DNA of 64,000 nucleotides from Amyelois transitella (taxonomy: Eukaryota; Arthropoda; Insecta; Lepidoptera; Pyralidae): the NCBI RefSeq assembly GCF_032362555.1, contig NC_083509.1, positions 9,385,001 to 9,449,000 on the forward strand, written 5' to 3'. The position numbers were made by a program, and so were the translations under genes. The first letter of the stretch is position 1, and each line of letters opens with the position of its first letter. The notes under the pieces were generated by a model. It saw only the letters and a list, made by a program, of their open reading frames with translations, ran no database searches and was not told the DNA's origin. Positions 11,880 through 23,900 of this stretch are shown one piece after another.

Positions 11880-12150
11880 ACTTTAAAATTAACACGGAAG
11901 GGAACCACCCACGCGGCGTTCATCCGTCGACTGCTGCCTACATCCCGCGAATTTCACTTCAGAAGTTAGGCTTGAATGGATCTGCGCTGCGATTGGTCGG
12001 AGCGGCGTGACGTCATAACGAAAATCATGTGTTGTATGGTTGTGTGGGTGAGTGCGTATGTGTGCGTGGGTCAGTATGAATGGATGGAGCCGCCGCGCCC
12101 GCGCCGCGCCTTCTGACGTCACAGAACGCCAGCCTCCATTATGCAACTCG
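11880..12150. promoter_or_regulatory. CpG-rich islet with two CRE palindromes
   Basis: GC-rich sequence carries TGACGTCA at 12008-12015 and 12114-12121, and a reverse CCAAT (gattggtcgg) just before the first. A 'gggtgagtgc' donor-like string lies between them. The composition and sites are promoter-like, but no exon of a gene can be assigned. Confidence 0.4.
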
Positions 12151-15100
12151 GCATCTGAAATAGAGAAACGTTATTAATAACTTTAGGCCAGATTCGTAAA
12201 ACCTTTAGGCTTAGATCTGAATTTGGATGGGTATTTTTAGGCTGGAAGGGCTGATGTTTGATATGGTTAAATATAAAATGAAAATAGCGTTGTATAATGT
12301 TAAAAACAATTCCAGGTAGAACCAGGCTTTATTTCTCGACTGCATTAAAAGTAAATCATATTACTAAATTTGTTTAAAAATTCTTTCACAAAACTAAATT
12401 ACATATCATTATAACAGTTACATTTATCTGTCAATATTAATTAATGGTTAAATAATGATCGGTTAGCGGTGAGTAGATCGAGAAGAAAGATTTTTGTTAT
12501 GAATAAGTAGTATTCGTATTAATAAAATTAATTTCTCCTTGTTCAATTAATCAATCAATACATTTATTTTAAATTCTTAAAATAATGTTGTTTTTAATTT
12601 CTCACCACGCTTTAATACTATTTGGCTTAAACAGCGGTCTTTATGATGGTTGGGAATATTTAGACTTGATAAATATAAAATATCAGCCAATTCATTAAGT
12701 ATGAATTGATAAATATTTTAAGTTCATTAGATAAAAATAAAATACTAAAAAGTATCATTTTTAAAATCAGCTGTTTAATAAAATATGAGCTTTAAGTATT
12801 TTCTACCACCATCAAGGCTTTACATAATAAATCCATAAATGACCTTCGAACTTTACCTATGCAGGTTCCTAAAATAGCATGCGACAGGGTGCGTCCGGTC
12901 ATTGCCCGATGCAGCGGCCCCCACCACCTGCCCCACTCCCCCCCCCTCTCCCCGCAGCTCCCCCCGCCCCGCCGTGACCCGGTCACAGTGCAACAAGTGG
13001 GGTGTATTGACGCCCCCTTTGGCATTTAACCAGGATGCTGGATAGTGTGAGGTTCTTAAAATATCTGTTGCTAGGTTGTATCAAGGCTATGGCTTGGTTC
13101 GTGATTAGCTGGTATTGGATTAGTTGACCTGTGGTAATTACTAAAGATATGATATGGCAGCGAAGCCTTTATTATACAGAGACGTGAAGGTATAGGACAT
13201 GTGAAACTGAACCGGCATTCACAATAAAGTTTAAAAAATTTCATTTATTACATGGAAGCATCAAAATAAAGAAACATTTTTTTTCTATTTACATTTTTCT
13301 GAGATTTAAATGAAAATAAATTAAATATTAGGCATATAGTATGTTCTCTCTGTTGCTTTTTTTATGACGTTAAGGTGGTTTTGTGGCAAAACAGTTGTCA
13401 TGTTAATCATTTCATTTAGCTGATATTTCAAAAAACCTTTCGATTTATGGAAGAAATACCTGTTTTCGTCATCTTAATCAAATTCCAGCTTTTCTCGATG
13501 ATCCGCAATTATTTAGACTTACAGTACTTATTTTATTATGAACTCGGATAAAATTTGATTTTAAATAAGTTGAAGCCAGTTAACAAATTTCTTTTAAACC
13601 GAATTCATAACCGCTTCTCGAATTTGTCTCAAAACGGATTTCAAAACGGTTTTCCGTTACCTAAAGTAAATCAGCATCAGTCAATTAAGGTGTCACCTTG
13701 GCGGGGACATTACGTGGCTTACAGCGGGCTTTCTGGGTTAACATAATTTCCATGGCGCTCATTCACGGACCAAGGCAGGCGAGTGCGTCATACTGCAAGG
13801 ACGCCTGCTTGTAAGGGTCTATGCACGTTGGTATGAAAATGGCATGTGCTGGTTTGTAACGGCGAACACTGCAGTTTTAACTAATAGAAGGCGTTTACTA
13901 ATAAAGGTTTAAGCTTGGTTTGCCACGAAGATATCCACGGCTCGCAGAAATATGCAATAACGCAACTGAAAAGATTGAAGAATAAAATTAACTGATACTT
14001 TGCTACGTAGTACCTTGTTTATATTAAAACACCCAAATAATCATAATTAATAAACAGACACTTACTTAACATGGCTAAAGAAATTCATAATGTCACGACG
14101 ACCCCAAATAATACAAGAATATTTGTTATTTCAAATCGTTTTTTTTTTAACAGAGATTAATAAGTTTTCTTCTATTTAAGGTAGTAGGAATTTTATAACT
14201 TGCCTGCTGCCAGGTTTTTTTGTAATTTTTCCAAATAAATATGACGAAAACGCAGCGGTCTCTGAGTCCCGAAGAAAGTGCAACTGAGAACGCGTAAGAT
14301 GATGAAATAAAAAATAGAAAGAACCACTTAGGGACATATATTTCGAATCTGCCAATGCATGTGAGCAAACCTTAACACTAAATACATTGGACATAGACAC
14401 TATTCAAGTGACCTTATTTTAGGCCAACCCTAATGGCTATATCTGTTTTAAGTTACAATGGATGTTATGGAATCTCGGTTTGTTTTACTGAACCAAGGTC
14501 TTTTGCATCTTTTTTTAGATTATTACCAACGTTTTAGGATTTTTCTTACATTCTTCATTTCTTATAACTATTAGTTATGTCAATTGCGTAAGGAATAACG
14601 AAGTGAAACTAATATGTAGTGCTTTTGTCTGTGATACCGGTCTTGGGTTCGAATTCTAGCCAGGACATGATCAGAAATGAACCTTCTCTGATTGGCCTGG
14701 GTCTTGCAAGTTAATATACCTAAGTATTTGAATTAGTATCTCGTAACCTAAGTCTCGCACTTACTACGAAGCTAACTCAATCTGTTTTTTGTCCCGTATA
14801 TATTTATTTATGAATTTTTCAAATAATTTTCCTCTTCTCTTTCATCTTTTTGTATGTAATAAATTGCATTTGCACCCATTTGCTCTATATGTCAAGGTCT
14901 TTAAAAATCTGACAGTTTTATTATTGACCTGCTCGACCAACCATCCTTGGAAAACTGACTATTTGACTGAATACGGCGTACAAACTGAAATGTATAAAAT
15001 CTTAAACAAATTCTTAAATAATACTCAAGTTAAAAAAATATGTAATTATTTTACAAATTTTTTTTATATAAAAATTGACAAATAACTTCATTTGAATTTT

Positions 15101-15230
15101 CAGTTATGTTCCCAAATTAATTATACTAACAAGTAACTATTATATGAACTTAATCTTTATTTTCCAAAGATTATTTTTTTATATTTCTCCTAACTATCTC
15201 CCAACTACGAAAATCACCTTAATTGTCAAA
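12151..15230. other. Spacer, no gene supported
   Basis: AT-rich, with a C-rich CpG patch at about 12,880-12,985. A short segment near 14,634-14,710 contains the B-box-like string 'gggttcgaattct' and may be a tRNA-derived SINE scrap. No host exon was recognised. Confidence 0.5.
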
Positions 15231-15339
15231 TTAATTATTATCAAGTCAAGTCGTGGCAAGTGGAAAGAGGTAGTCTCTGCCTACCCCTCCGGGAAAGAGG
15301 CGTGATTTTATGTATGTATGTATGTATGTTAATTATTAT
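15231..15339 (+). mobile_element. LINE-B 3' fragment with 11-bp target-site duplication
   Basis: The 87-bp insert (15,242-15,328) encodes the end of a LINE ORF2 (GKWKEVVSAYPSGKEA, stop) and finishes in (TATG)n. It is flanked by TTAATTATTAT at 15231-15241 and again at 15329-15339. It is a severely 5'-truncated retrotransposition event. Confidence 0.85.
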
Positions 15340-16505
15340 TTTTATATAAAACAAGCTTTGATTCATGCGTCAGTATATGACAGGTGGAACCCTGTTCCAC
15401 CAACAGGGCGGCAAGAATGAACGGACGCACGTCACCCAGGGTGCTTCGATTCATGAATAGAGGCTTGCAACCCGGGATGACCCACTTTTTGACTCTGTAC
15501 AGCCGTACAACTGAAACGCCTTAACCGACGTTGAAACTGTCACGGGATCATAGCATTTATTTTAAATGCAGTTGATGTCATAATTGTAGGAAAGATAAAA
15601 TTGGGATATGCACTTGTTCTACTTAAGGGCGCCTATGACGTCAGTAGATGCGGGGTGGGGAGGGGTGCTGCAGCCAAGGAATTAGGTCAGTTTCATTCTG
15701 AAACAGGTTGGGCCAGCGGGGGTGCGGCCTGGGGCGGGGGGCTCGCTCGATCGCAATTTCTGCTTATAATTAAAGTCCAGAAATAAGAAGCTGTAATATG
15801 TTTGAATGATAAGAAAAAATAAACAAAAAAACGATACTCAAATCAATTGATAAATTAAATAGGCGAGAAATTTTTATCATCATATGAATAATGGTTTTTG
15901 CCATTTATTAAGTTTTAATTAATATATTTATGGAGTTAATTATTTATTTCATTTATTATCAAAATAACTTATCATTTTTCGTGATCAAGCATGTTGAAAT
16001 ATCTATAGCAGGCAGATGCATACGTCAGGCTTTCTGATATATACATAATAAGTTAAACAAGTTCAATATATCTAAGTTGTTTTGACAGTGCATTAATTTA
16101 GCATGTTTTTAAGATTTATATGGCCGATAGATATCTCGTTATTCAGCGGTATTCAAAAAAAAGATCAGTTGACATTTAAAGATTTGTCGTAAATTGGGTC
16201 CTTAAGTAAGCACAACAGCAGCCGAGCAAGGCCACTCCATCTCCGGAACTAATGAATTTTAGCAACAAGTATAAGGTTATAAACACAATGTCATGCAAGC
16301 ATTTTAACGGTACGTTCAAGTGTCCTATACTTACATGCTGTTTTACCTTACCTTGAGATTTAAGGCTATAAAAAACGGACTTAAAATGAAGTTAGTCTTA
16401 AAACTTTAAAGAAAAGAGGACTCAGCTTTGTTGCATATAGTGCTAAGAACGCAACACCGGGAACACGCAAAAATGAAAAAGAGACAGTTTTAAATCATAC
16501 ACTAA
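15340..16505. other. Spacer with one CRE-bearing GC patch
   Basis: A GC-rich stretch at about 15,625-15,760 holds TGACGTCA at 15636-15643 and a G-rich run. A patch at 15,375-15,520 of mixed composition is not recognised. The rest is AT-rich without a gene. Confidence 0.5.
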
Positions 16506-16509
16506 AGGT

Positions 16510-16775
16510 TGTGCCGTGTGGTTGCCCACACTTTGGAAAAGAGCCATTACATTTCTTTTCCATAGATTTCGGAAAAGACTGGCATTATGGTTTTAAACTT
16601 TGGGGTGATTTTCTTGAAGGCGATGGGCTAGCAACCTGTCACTTTTTTAATTTCGATTCCATCATAAAGCCATACAGCTGAACAAATGGACTTTCAGTAT
16701 TATCAAGACTGTTGGTTCTGTCTATCCCGCAAAGTATATAGAAGTGACTATAAGTATGTACTTATGTATGCACTA
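16510..16775 (+). mobile_element. SINE-A copy
   Basis: Begins 'gtgccgtgtggttgccc' and contains 'ggcgatgggctagcaacctg', 'gattccatcataaagcc' and 'aagactgttggttctgtc'. It ends in a degenerate TATG tail. Diverged but nearly full length. Confidence 0.8.
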
Positions 16776-16844
16776 AAGGTTACAATTACGCACATACGTA
16801 CTGGTAAGTAAGGACTACTTAAGAAGGAGAAAATATAATAATAC

Positions 16845-17005
16845 ATAAAATCGCGCCTTTTTCCCGGAGTGGTAGGCAGAGACTATATCTTTCCACTTGC
16901 CACGATCTCTTTATACTTCTTCCGCATCATCCATATTAATATAGCTTTCTTCATGCAAGCTCGGCGTTTTCGAATTTGCGAGTTAGAACGACTGCCATTA
17001 TTGCG
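16845..17005 (-). mobile_element. LINE-B 3' fragment
   Basis: On the minus strand it reads the end of the LINE-B ORF2. In plus orientation it contains 'ataaaatcgcgcc', 'ggtaggcagagac', 'tttccacttgccacgatctc' and 'cttcatgcaagctcggcg'. Confidence 0.8.
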
Positions 17006-17227
17006 TTGCCTCCTATTTCATTCATAGATGTTTCATCAACGCCTTTACTTTATACATATAACAGTTGAATGTATAAAAAAAAAAGTTTTTCCGGATATGA
17101 TACTAGTATGGAAATTACTAAAAGTGCAATAGACTTAACGGTGGTGAAAGGTCGAAATGGCTCTTTCGGTTCCTAGATGGACGCTTTCCTAAATTTATCT
17201 TTCGAAAAAATTGCTACTCTATAATAT

Positions 17228-17475
17228 ATGTGCCGTGTGGTTCGAGGCACCAATAGAATAAAGCGCAGGACCACCACTGCAACTCTTTACCATGGATGTC
17301 GTAAAAGGCGACTAAGCTTATAAACTTGGGATTCTCCTTTTAGGCGATGGGCTAGCAGCCTGTCACTATTTGAATCTCAATTCCATCATTAACCCAAACA
17401 GCTGTTGCTTCAAGACTGTTGGCTTTGTATACCCCGCAAGGGACATAGACGTGATTATATATATATATGTGTGCG
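17228..17475 (+). mobile_element. SINE-A copy
   Basis: Near full length: 'tgccgtgtggttc', 'atggatgtcgtaaaaggcga', 'ggcgatgggctagcagcctg', 'aagactgttggctttgta', 'accccgcaaggga', then a TA-rich tail. Confidence 0.85.
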
Positions 17476-17611
17476 TTCTAATACATACATATAAATTTCA
17501 TTCATAGAAAACAAATCAATATAGCCTCCGAGGCGATCCGTCTCATTCGATGTTGAGTGCATCTTCCGAAAATAGGTGACCTGAATAGAGTTGTTCTGTA
17601 CACGCAGGCAG

Positions 17612-17619
17612 TGACGTCA
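17612..17619. promoter_or_regulatory. CRE palindrome TGACGTCA
   Basis: A perfect 8-bp site followed by a C-rich, CpG-containing stretch (about 17,620-17,700). It could bind CREB/ATF-type bZIP factors; no gene start is evident. Confidence 0.35.
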
Positions 17620-17769
17620 TGACCCCCCTCTCCCTCCCCGAGCATGGCTACCTCACCCCCGCACCTTGGAGCGAACAGCCTTCGAACATAGTGGCGAACA
17701 CCCCGGTTTTACACGGGATATATAATTTATCCTCCCGTAGAAACTTTGGGAAAACCTAGTCAAAATCTG

Positions 17770-17912
17770 CCTGCTGAATTACTTGCATGAAGAGAGTTAT
17801 AAATGTGGATGAAGCGAAGGAAGTATGCAGAGATCGTGGCAAGTGGAAAGAGGTAGTCTCTGCCCACCCCTCCGGGAAAGAGGCGTGATTTTATGTATGT
17901 ATGTATGTATGC
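17770..17912 (+). mobile_element. LINE-B 3' fragment with readable ORF2 end
   Basis: The plus strand reads CMKRVINVDEAKEVCRDRGK, then WKEVVSAHPSGKEA and a stop, followed by 'ttttatgtatgtatgtatg'. This is a typical C-terminus of a non-LTR retrotransposon reverse-transcriptase ORF. It is the best-preserved LINE-B coding end in the window and is truncated at the 5' side. Confidence 0.85.
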
Positions 17913-18289
17913 TACCGTTGAATTATTAAGTGGTAACAGTTACATCGTACCGTGACTTACCTCATACAGGAATATAGCCAAAAGACACACCCTGGGATCA
18001 TCATGAGAGAGATTAGGATTTAACCGGGAATAACCCAAAAAGGACGACGTATTGTAAACATGTGATTTAGGAATGGGCACTCTACATTTCCTTCCCGTGG
18101 ATATCGTAAGAGGCAAATAGGGTACCTCCTCATTTTCATGTAGTGCAACACCATGATTCAAGCTGTTTTCAAGACATGGAAGTTGCGTCGTTTTCATTCG
18201 ACACAAGTCGCGAACTCACTTCGGGGCTAACTCAATCTTTGTAATTTGTCCGGTATATATTTATTTTCTTATTTAGATACCTACAATAA

Positions 18290-18513
18290 GAATAAAGTGA
18301 AAAGAATAGGACCACTCTGTATCTTTCACATGGATGTCGTAAAAGGGGAGTAAGGGATAGGCTTGCATACTTGAGATTCCACTTTTAGGCGATGGGCTAG
18401 CAACCTGTCACTATTTGAATCTCAATTCAAAGTCTTTTCAAGACTGCTAGCTCTGTCTACCTCGCAAGGGATATCGACGTGACTATATGTATGTATGCAT
18501 GAATAGAATAGGA
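18290..18513 (+). mobile_element. SINE-A copy
   Basis: Contains 'aataggaccactctg', 'catggatgtcgtaaaagg', 'ggcgatgggctagcaacctg', 'aagactgctagctctgtc' and ends 'atatgtatgtatgcatg'. A short internal deletion is seen before 'caaagtcttttcaagac'. Confidence 0.85.
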
Positions 18514-18574
18514 ATAAATATGGCGACATCACTAACGTCACACGCCAACTGTAAATCATAGCGAAGTAAATGAT

Positions 18575-18900
18575 GCGCTGAGCCAATAGCACCGACGAGT
18601 CTACATCGCGATTACAAAGATTTCACGGACTGGAGCATAAATACAACCTCCGACTCAACATTGTTGGAGCTGCAGTTCCCCAGGCATAACACCTGGCGGA
18701 AGATCTTCTCTTTGATGGCGGTTGAGCTGAATCATCGCTCCCGTTACAAAAGATTATAGCAATAATCTTTTGTAACGCGAAGTGAAGCTTCAATGATGAG
18801 GAGATGGTCGATGGTCGCGCGAGATAGACCAATGATCTAATGAAGCCTGCGGGGTAACGTTAAATGCAAGTCGTCTCCAAAAGATATGATGACATGATGA
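18575..18900. promoter_or_regulatory. Promoter-like patch with a 14-bp hairpin
   Basis: A CCAAT motif (gagccaatagc) near 18,578 and a TATA-like 'cataaatacaa' near 18,637 are spaced as in a core promoter. GTTACAAAAGATTA at 18743-18756 pairs perfectly with 18763-18776 across six bases. No coding exon follows that I recognise. Confidence 0.25.
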
Positions 18901-19145
18901 TGAAGCTACAGACGAAATGTTCAAAAATTCTGTGTAATCTTATCCCAATCTCTAAAATAAAAGATTGCTTTGACTGGTTTCACTGACTTTTAGTATCAAA
19001 GCCTAAACCATTGGAAAAAAAATTGTTATGTAAATTGCTTATGTGGTCTAGGGATGCACAAAAAGAGAAGTTCTCTCGGTAGAGAATTTGCAGTACCTCT
19101 CTTTTTGAGGACTTCTTTTTTTTTGGGTTAGAGAATTCTGGGAAC

Positions 19146-19186
19146 GCCTAAATTAACCTAAATTAACGGAATACATTAATTTAGGC
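19146..19186. repeat. 11-bp inverted repeat
   Basis: GCCTAAATTAA at 19146-19156 and TTAATTTAGGC at 19176-19186 form a perfect stem. A second 'cctaaattaa' lies in the loop, so alternative pairing is possible. Confidence 0.7.
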
Positions 19187-20430
19187 GAGCGGAGCCGCGG
19201 GCGTACTCAAGTGCTATTGTAAGCTCTCTATATACGCTGAAATGTATACAGTTTTCATTAAATGCTGATTTATCATTGAACAACTCAACGTTGCTATGAA
19301 TAATATAAATACATACATAAATACAAGTTATGGAATCTCTATATGTTATGTATTAATGATAAATACCTGTAACAACAATCTAAGTCCCGGTCAAAGTTAA
19401 AAACAATGGAACCCGACAACATTGGATCGTACAAGTTGAATAATTTAAGCACTCGACAATTTGAGTAAAAAATACCTATCTCGAAATAAAATAATATTAA
19501 GTCATTATATTATTGGCTGTAAATACCATATTATACTACTCTTATCTTCTGGTGATAGGACTAGCAAGTATATCTACTTATTTCGTAGAGGCTGCTACGA
19601 TGCTACGACGGTCTACGAACAATCCGTTCTTTACCAACTAACGCCATCTATTGCAAGTCTTTGTAAACGCTACGAAGAATGAGTTCCACGAAGTCTACCT
19701 CTCCTACATGAAAATTCGTATGAAAAGCAGTCTGTTTTGAAAAAAGCATGTCGTCATTTAATTTATAGTTTTCAAAGCATCTTGATAGATGTCACTTTAT
19801 GTAATAAAGGAATCTAAGTCTACGTTATTTATTTGGTATAAATTGCTTGCCAGGGTTCCATTTATTACTAGTAATTAAATTTATATATGAGAGCAATTAC
19901 TGCTTTTCAGGGATCCTATTTGAAAACTGTAAATATCAATTATTTCCATTAGTGTCGTTGTACTACTCTTACCTACCCCACATCTTAATTCTCTTTCCTA
20001 TATTTTGAAATTTGTTATTTTAATTTGACTTAATTTTGGATTTAATCGCATCTAAAGCACTGAACTCTGAACTCTGTGCTATTAAATCATAAAAAATACT
20101 CTATCGGGCGTTCCTTTTTTCATATGAAACAGTCGCCATATGTGATTGTCAGGTCCCCAGAGTGAAGGCTTCATCAATCTTTAAAAATCTTTCTTCTATT
20201 TCATTTTACGAAAGTCGCGGGTAATACCTAGTAATTCACTGCAGATGTCAGCGCTATAGGTTGTTGTTATCTTTAAATGTCGATTATTAAAATTTTTATA
20301 AGCGATAAATCCCATTCATTGCACATTGAATATTCGGGAATTTCTTACTTATTGCAACTTAAGACCACGTAAGGAATTTATAATTCAAATCTAAATTCAA
20401 CAGTTTGGCCACGCGTCATTCATGTAGGTA

Positions 20431-20555
20431 ATCACGGTTATATCTTTCGCGGGGTAGATAGAGCCAAAAATTTCGAAAAGACTTAAACTCAGTTCAACTG
20501 TTTGGCTGAATGATAGAATCGAGATTCAAATAGTGACAGGTGTTCTCCTAAATAA
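20431..20555 (-). mobile_element. SINE-A fragment
   Basis: Contains 'cgcggggtagatagagcc', 'tgtttggctgaatgatag' and 'gagattcaaatagtgacagg', i.e. the 3' part of SINE-A reversed. Confidence 0.8.
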
Positions 20556-23385
20556 TCTTATTCAAATGAAACTCAGTCACCATATGTGATTGCCGGGTCC
20601 CTATAGAGTGAAGCCTCCATCAATCTTTAAAATCTTTCTTGCGTTACTCTGCTTCATTTTACTGAAAACGATTTGTCATCTTGATAAATGCACCGTCTCG
20701 GTCGTGTATTGTTTGGAAATTACAACAGAATTAGTAGCTAATATTTATTTAATGTCACCGTGAACTGCCTAAAAGCTATTTCGGTAATTTTTTTTAACTT
20801 CTCACCAAAAAATGGTACAAATAGGTGTATATATTTATCATGGTACAAACTGAAAATTTCGATGGCATTATGTGAAGATATTGGTTTCATTAATTTTTTA
20901 CAACTTTATAAGGGGAAATAAAATAACTGATTGATGAATGATTTCTACATTGAAATGTATATAAAAGTTTGACATAAGGTAAGTTATCACAGAAAAAGAA
21001 CCGTTGTAGGTTAATTAAATATTTACTTAAATTTGTAGCCCCAATTAGAGAGAAAATATGTGAAAATTTACGTTTATAACGGTGAACATACGTTAAGGCA
21101 GCGTGTATTATAATTGCTTTATTAATCGCAAACAAGTAGCTAAGTGAAAGCAATTTGCGAGTCTGTTTGTAAGGCGAAAGTGCCGAAACTCATCGCACTT
21201 CTAAAGCAAGAAACTCAATTTATCCAAGTATATCTTATGAGGGGAAGGTTTAAAATAATGTTCGGGTACAAAATTACATTTTCCCGTATGTCTAAAACAG
21301 CGGGGTATCCATTTCTGGTGTACGAATTTTGTCCTCATATAATCCACGTGTAAATCACTTTGTGAATTAAGAACATTATGCACTGAAGGTATATTATGTG
21401 CGATTCATACCTTCCTAAAGGTGTATCATCAGACAAGGTTATATCATGTCTTTTACGGTGCGGGAAAAAATCGTAAGAGAACATATTATTATTAAAGTTA
21501 TTGAAGCTGGGTAAAGTTATCTTGTTTGCAAGTTAGGTCTAGGTCAGATGAATAGTAAACTTCTAGACTTTCTTGGAGAACGCAACCGCAAAAGAGGATG
21601 ATGATAGGCATTAAACGAAACGATAAATAAAAGATTTCCTGAGCGGGGGATATAATGAAAAATTCCAATCTTTATAATACCTACCAATATCAAAAAATGC
21701 TTTTACTCTTTCCTTGCTGCTTATACCCTCGACCGTTATGTTCTATCCGTTTATAAGTTCTGAATTCCAAATCTGAGATTCGCATGGTTTAATGCAACAA
21801 TAAATTATTAAAAAAAAAAGCAAAAGTAGCGCCTACCAAGCAAATACGGTGATTTTTTGTATTTTCTCATAAAAAAAATAAAAGAATAACAAATAATAAG
21901 AGATGTAAGAAAATGGATTTTCCGAGTTCATCCATATTGTTTTGCTTATTAGGCTGCGAGCATACAGAAACGATTTATCTCGACTTCGATCTCATTAGCC
22001 GCCCGGCAACGAGGCGCAGTATTAATGCATGTAGACGATGTTTCGGGCAACATTACTCATTTATTTTCATGACTTGCTGTTTGTTTATACTGTAATTCAC
22101 GTCGCTCCGCTATGTGGCGCTATTTTTAAATGTTACGTCTCGCTGAATCGGACTAATAGTTAAACGTCTGGTCTGGTCCTTTACTTAACAAAACGAACTT
22201 TATATCGAAAAGTTAAGCTTTTTATTTCAAAAATATCCGATCTGGTCAGTCTGTAAATATGAGCCCTAGGAGAGGATATTCCAAATTTCCCACGGTGACA
22301 TAAAATAAAAATATGCGGCCGGTGCTGCAAAGCTTACATAGTAAATTCATCACAGATCTATAAAAAAAACATTAATAACTGGATCATTCTAATTTTATAT
22401 GTATCATGGCCCTTACAAGCAACCTGCAATATCTCGACGGTTCTACCCAAGGGAAATGTATATTCCATTCAGAACACCATTATTGGCTTCAAACAATTAC
22501 CTATCGGGATTGGCTGGCTTTACCGGCCCGTTTTGAATATGGTGATTTGTTTCATTGTTATTCGAACAGATTTGATGTAATATCGATAACAAAAACTGCG
22601 CAATCGATAAACAACAGTGTTTGTGTTCGATGTTTGATCCAAGTGTGGTATAGAATATCCGACAGAGGTAATTGTTTGCAGAAAATTGGTTGATCTTCTT
22701 TCTGTCAACTTTTGTAAGGATTTTTACTTCAGCTCATCAGTTATGTGATTCCGGAATTGGCTGTCTTATGAAAAAGAGAAACTGTACCAATAATTACTTC
22801 TTTTTCTCTTACGCGGTGGACGGAGCCAATAGTCTCAGAGGTGAAGGAAGGCTGATAGAATTGAGAATCAGACAGTGTCAGCTTGCTAGCCTCGCGGTCT
22901 GCATCGCCTATAAGAATATATTTTTATTAATCATTTTAGAATATGTTCACAATATACAAAGGTCTCAAGTATTCAAGCACAGTTTCTGTTAACACACATT
23001 CTACTTTTGAAGCCGTCGAAATAATGTAACTTTTCTTTTGTTTTTACCAAATAAACTTCAACCGTCAAGAGTTAAGTTTACACTTAAACTTCGTTTTCCT
23101 GGAAATTCCTACGTAAGTGTTTTATAAATAACATGAAATTACCTAAGCCTACTTACCTGAATACAAACATACGAGTATGAGATGGTACGGTGAGCATCGC
23201 AAGATGTGCTTGAAAATTTACTCCGAGATTAAAATAGACGCACATCACAGCGCGGATATTAAATAGGGACGTGCCGGGTTATTATTAGATTGAAACTTAG
23301 TTACTTAGTTACTTTATATATTATTTTCATTTTAGTTTATTATTTAAAGGTTAAGCGGCCCGGTTAAAATGTGTAAGTAATGCGC
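20556..23385. other. Spacer, no gene supported
   Basis: Several ORFs of 60-106 codons occur (for example 22,406-22,693), but none shows a domain, codon bias or splice context. I see no repeat that I can name with confidence. Confidence 0.5.
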
Positions 23386-23780
23386 GTGGAGGCACAGGTT
23401 TAAATCCTACCTCGGGTGTGTAATAATAACTAATTTACATAACTCTTTTCTGAGTTATGTAAATTAGTTCGAGTGCTATTGTGTTCTTATGGTGAAAACA
23501 TCGTGAGGAAACTTGCACAGTCAGTATACTGTATGAATAACCATGTTCCAATACGATTAGGTTCCCCTACAAAGGATGAGGAGGTAAGATGGGAGTCGCT
23601 TCATATAAAATCCGTACTCACTCAATCCACGATCATGGTCAAAAGGCAGAAGATGGGCTTCTCTCCAAATGAGGATGTAACAGGTAATAACGCCAAAAAA
23701 AAAGATTTTAATTTGATATACTTTTTTTCTGTATCTACGTATATCGTCGCCTTACGAATACATTTGAAATGATTACTGAA
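23386..23780 (+). mobile_element. Retroposon-like segment with a 16-bp hairpin
   Basis: Includes a B-box-like 'ggtttaaatcct' (23,398) and 'gtgaaaacatcgtgaggaaa' (about 23,490), a motif common in insect retroposons. A related, diverged copy lies at about 27,410-27,500. CTAATTTACATAACTC (23430-23445) pairs perfectly with 23452-23467. The family is not identified. Confidence 0.4.
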
Positions 23781-23794
23781 ATTATATCTTATAT

Positions 23795-23900
23795 ATATAA
23801 TTCTCGTGTCACAATGTTCGTTCCCGTACTACTCCGAAACGGCTTGCCGATTCTCATGAAATTTTGTGAGCATATTGAGTAGGTCTAAGAATCGGCCATT
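23795..23900. mobile_element. Dispersed insect repeat fragment
   Basis: The segment containing 'attctcgtgtcacaatgttc', 'cgaaacggcttgccg' and 'attctcatgaaattttgtga' matches a repeat I recall as widespread in Lepidoptera. I cannot assign its class from this fragment. Confidence 0.4.

Noticed and set aside
12792..13025. 77-codon minus-strand ORF rich in Gly and Arg
   Set aside because: Caused by a C-rich patch; no family resemblance or splice context.
14634..14710. tRNA-like B box (gggttcgaattct)
   Set aside because: No matching A box, acceptor stem or anticodon arm at the right distance; at most a SINE scrap.
22406..22992. Overlapping ORFs of 95 and 106 codons
   Set aside because: No recognisable domain, mixed composition, SINE-like scraps nearby, and competing ORFs on the other strand.
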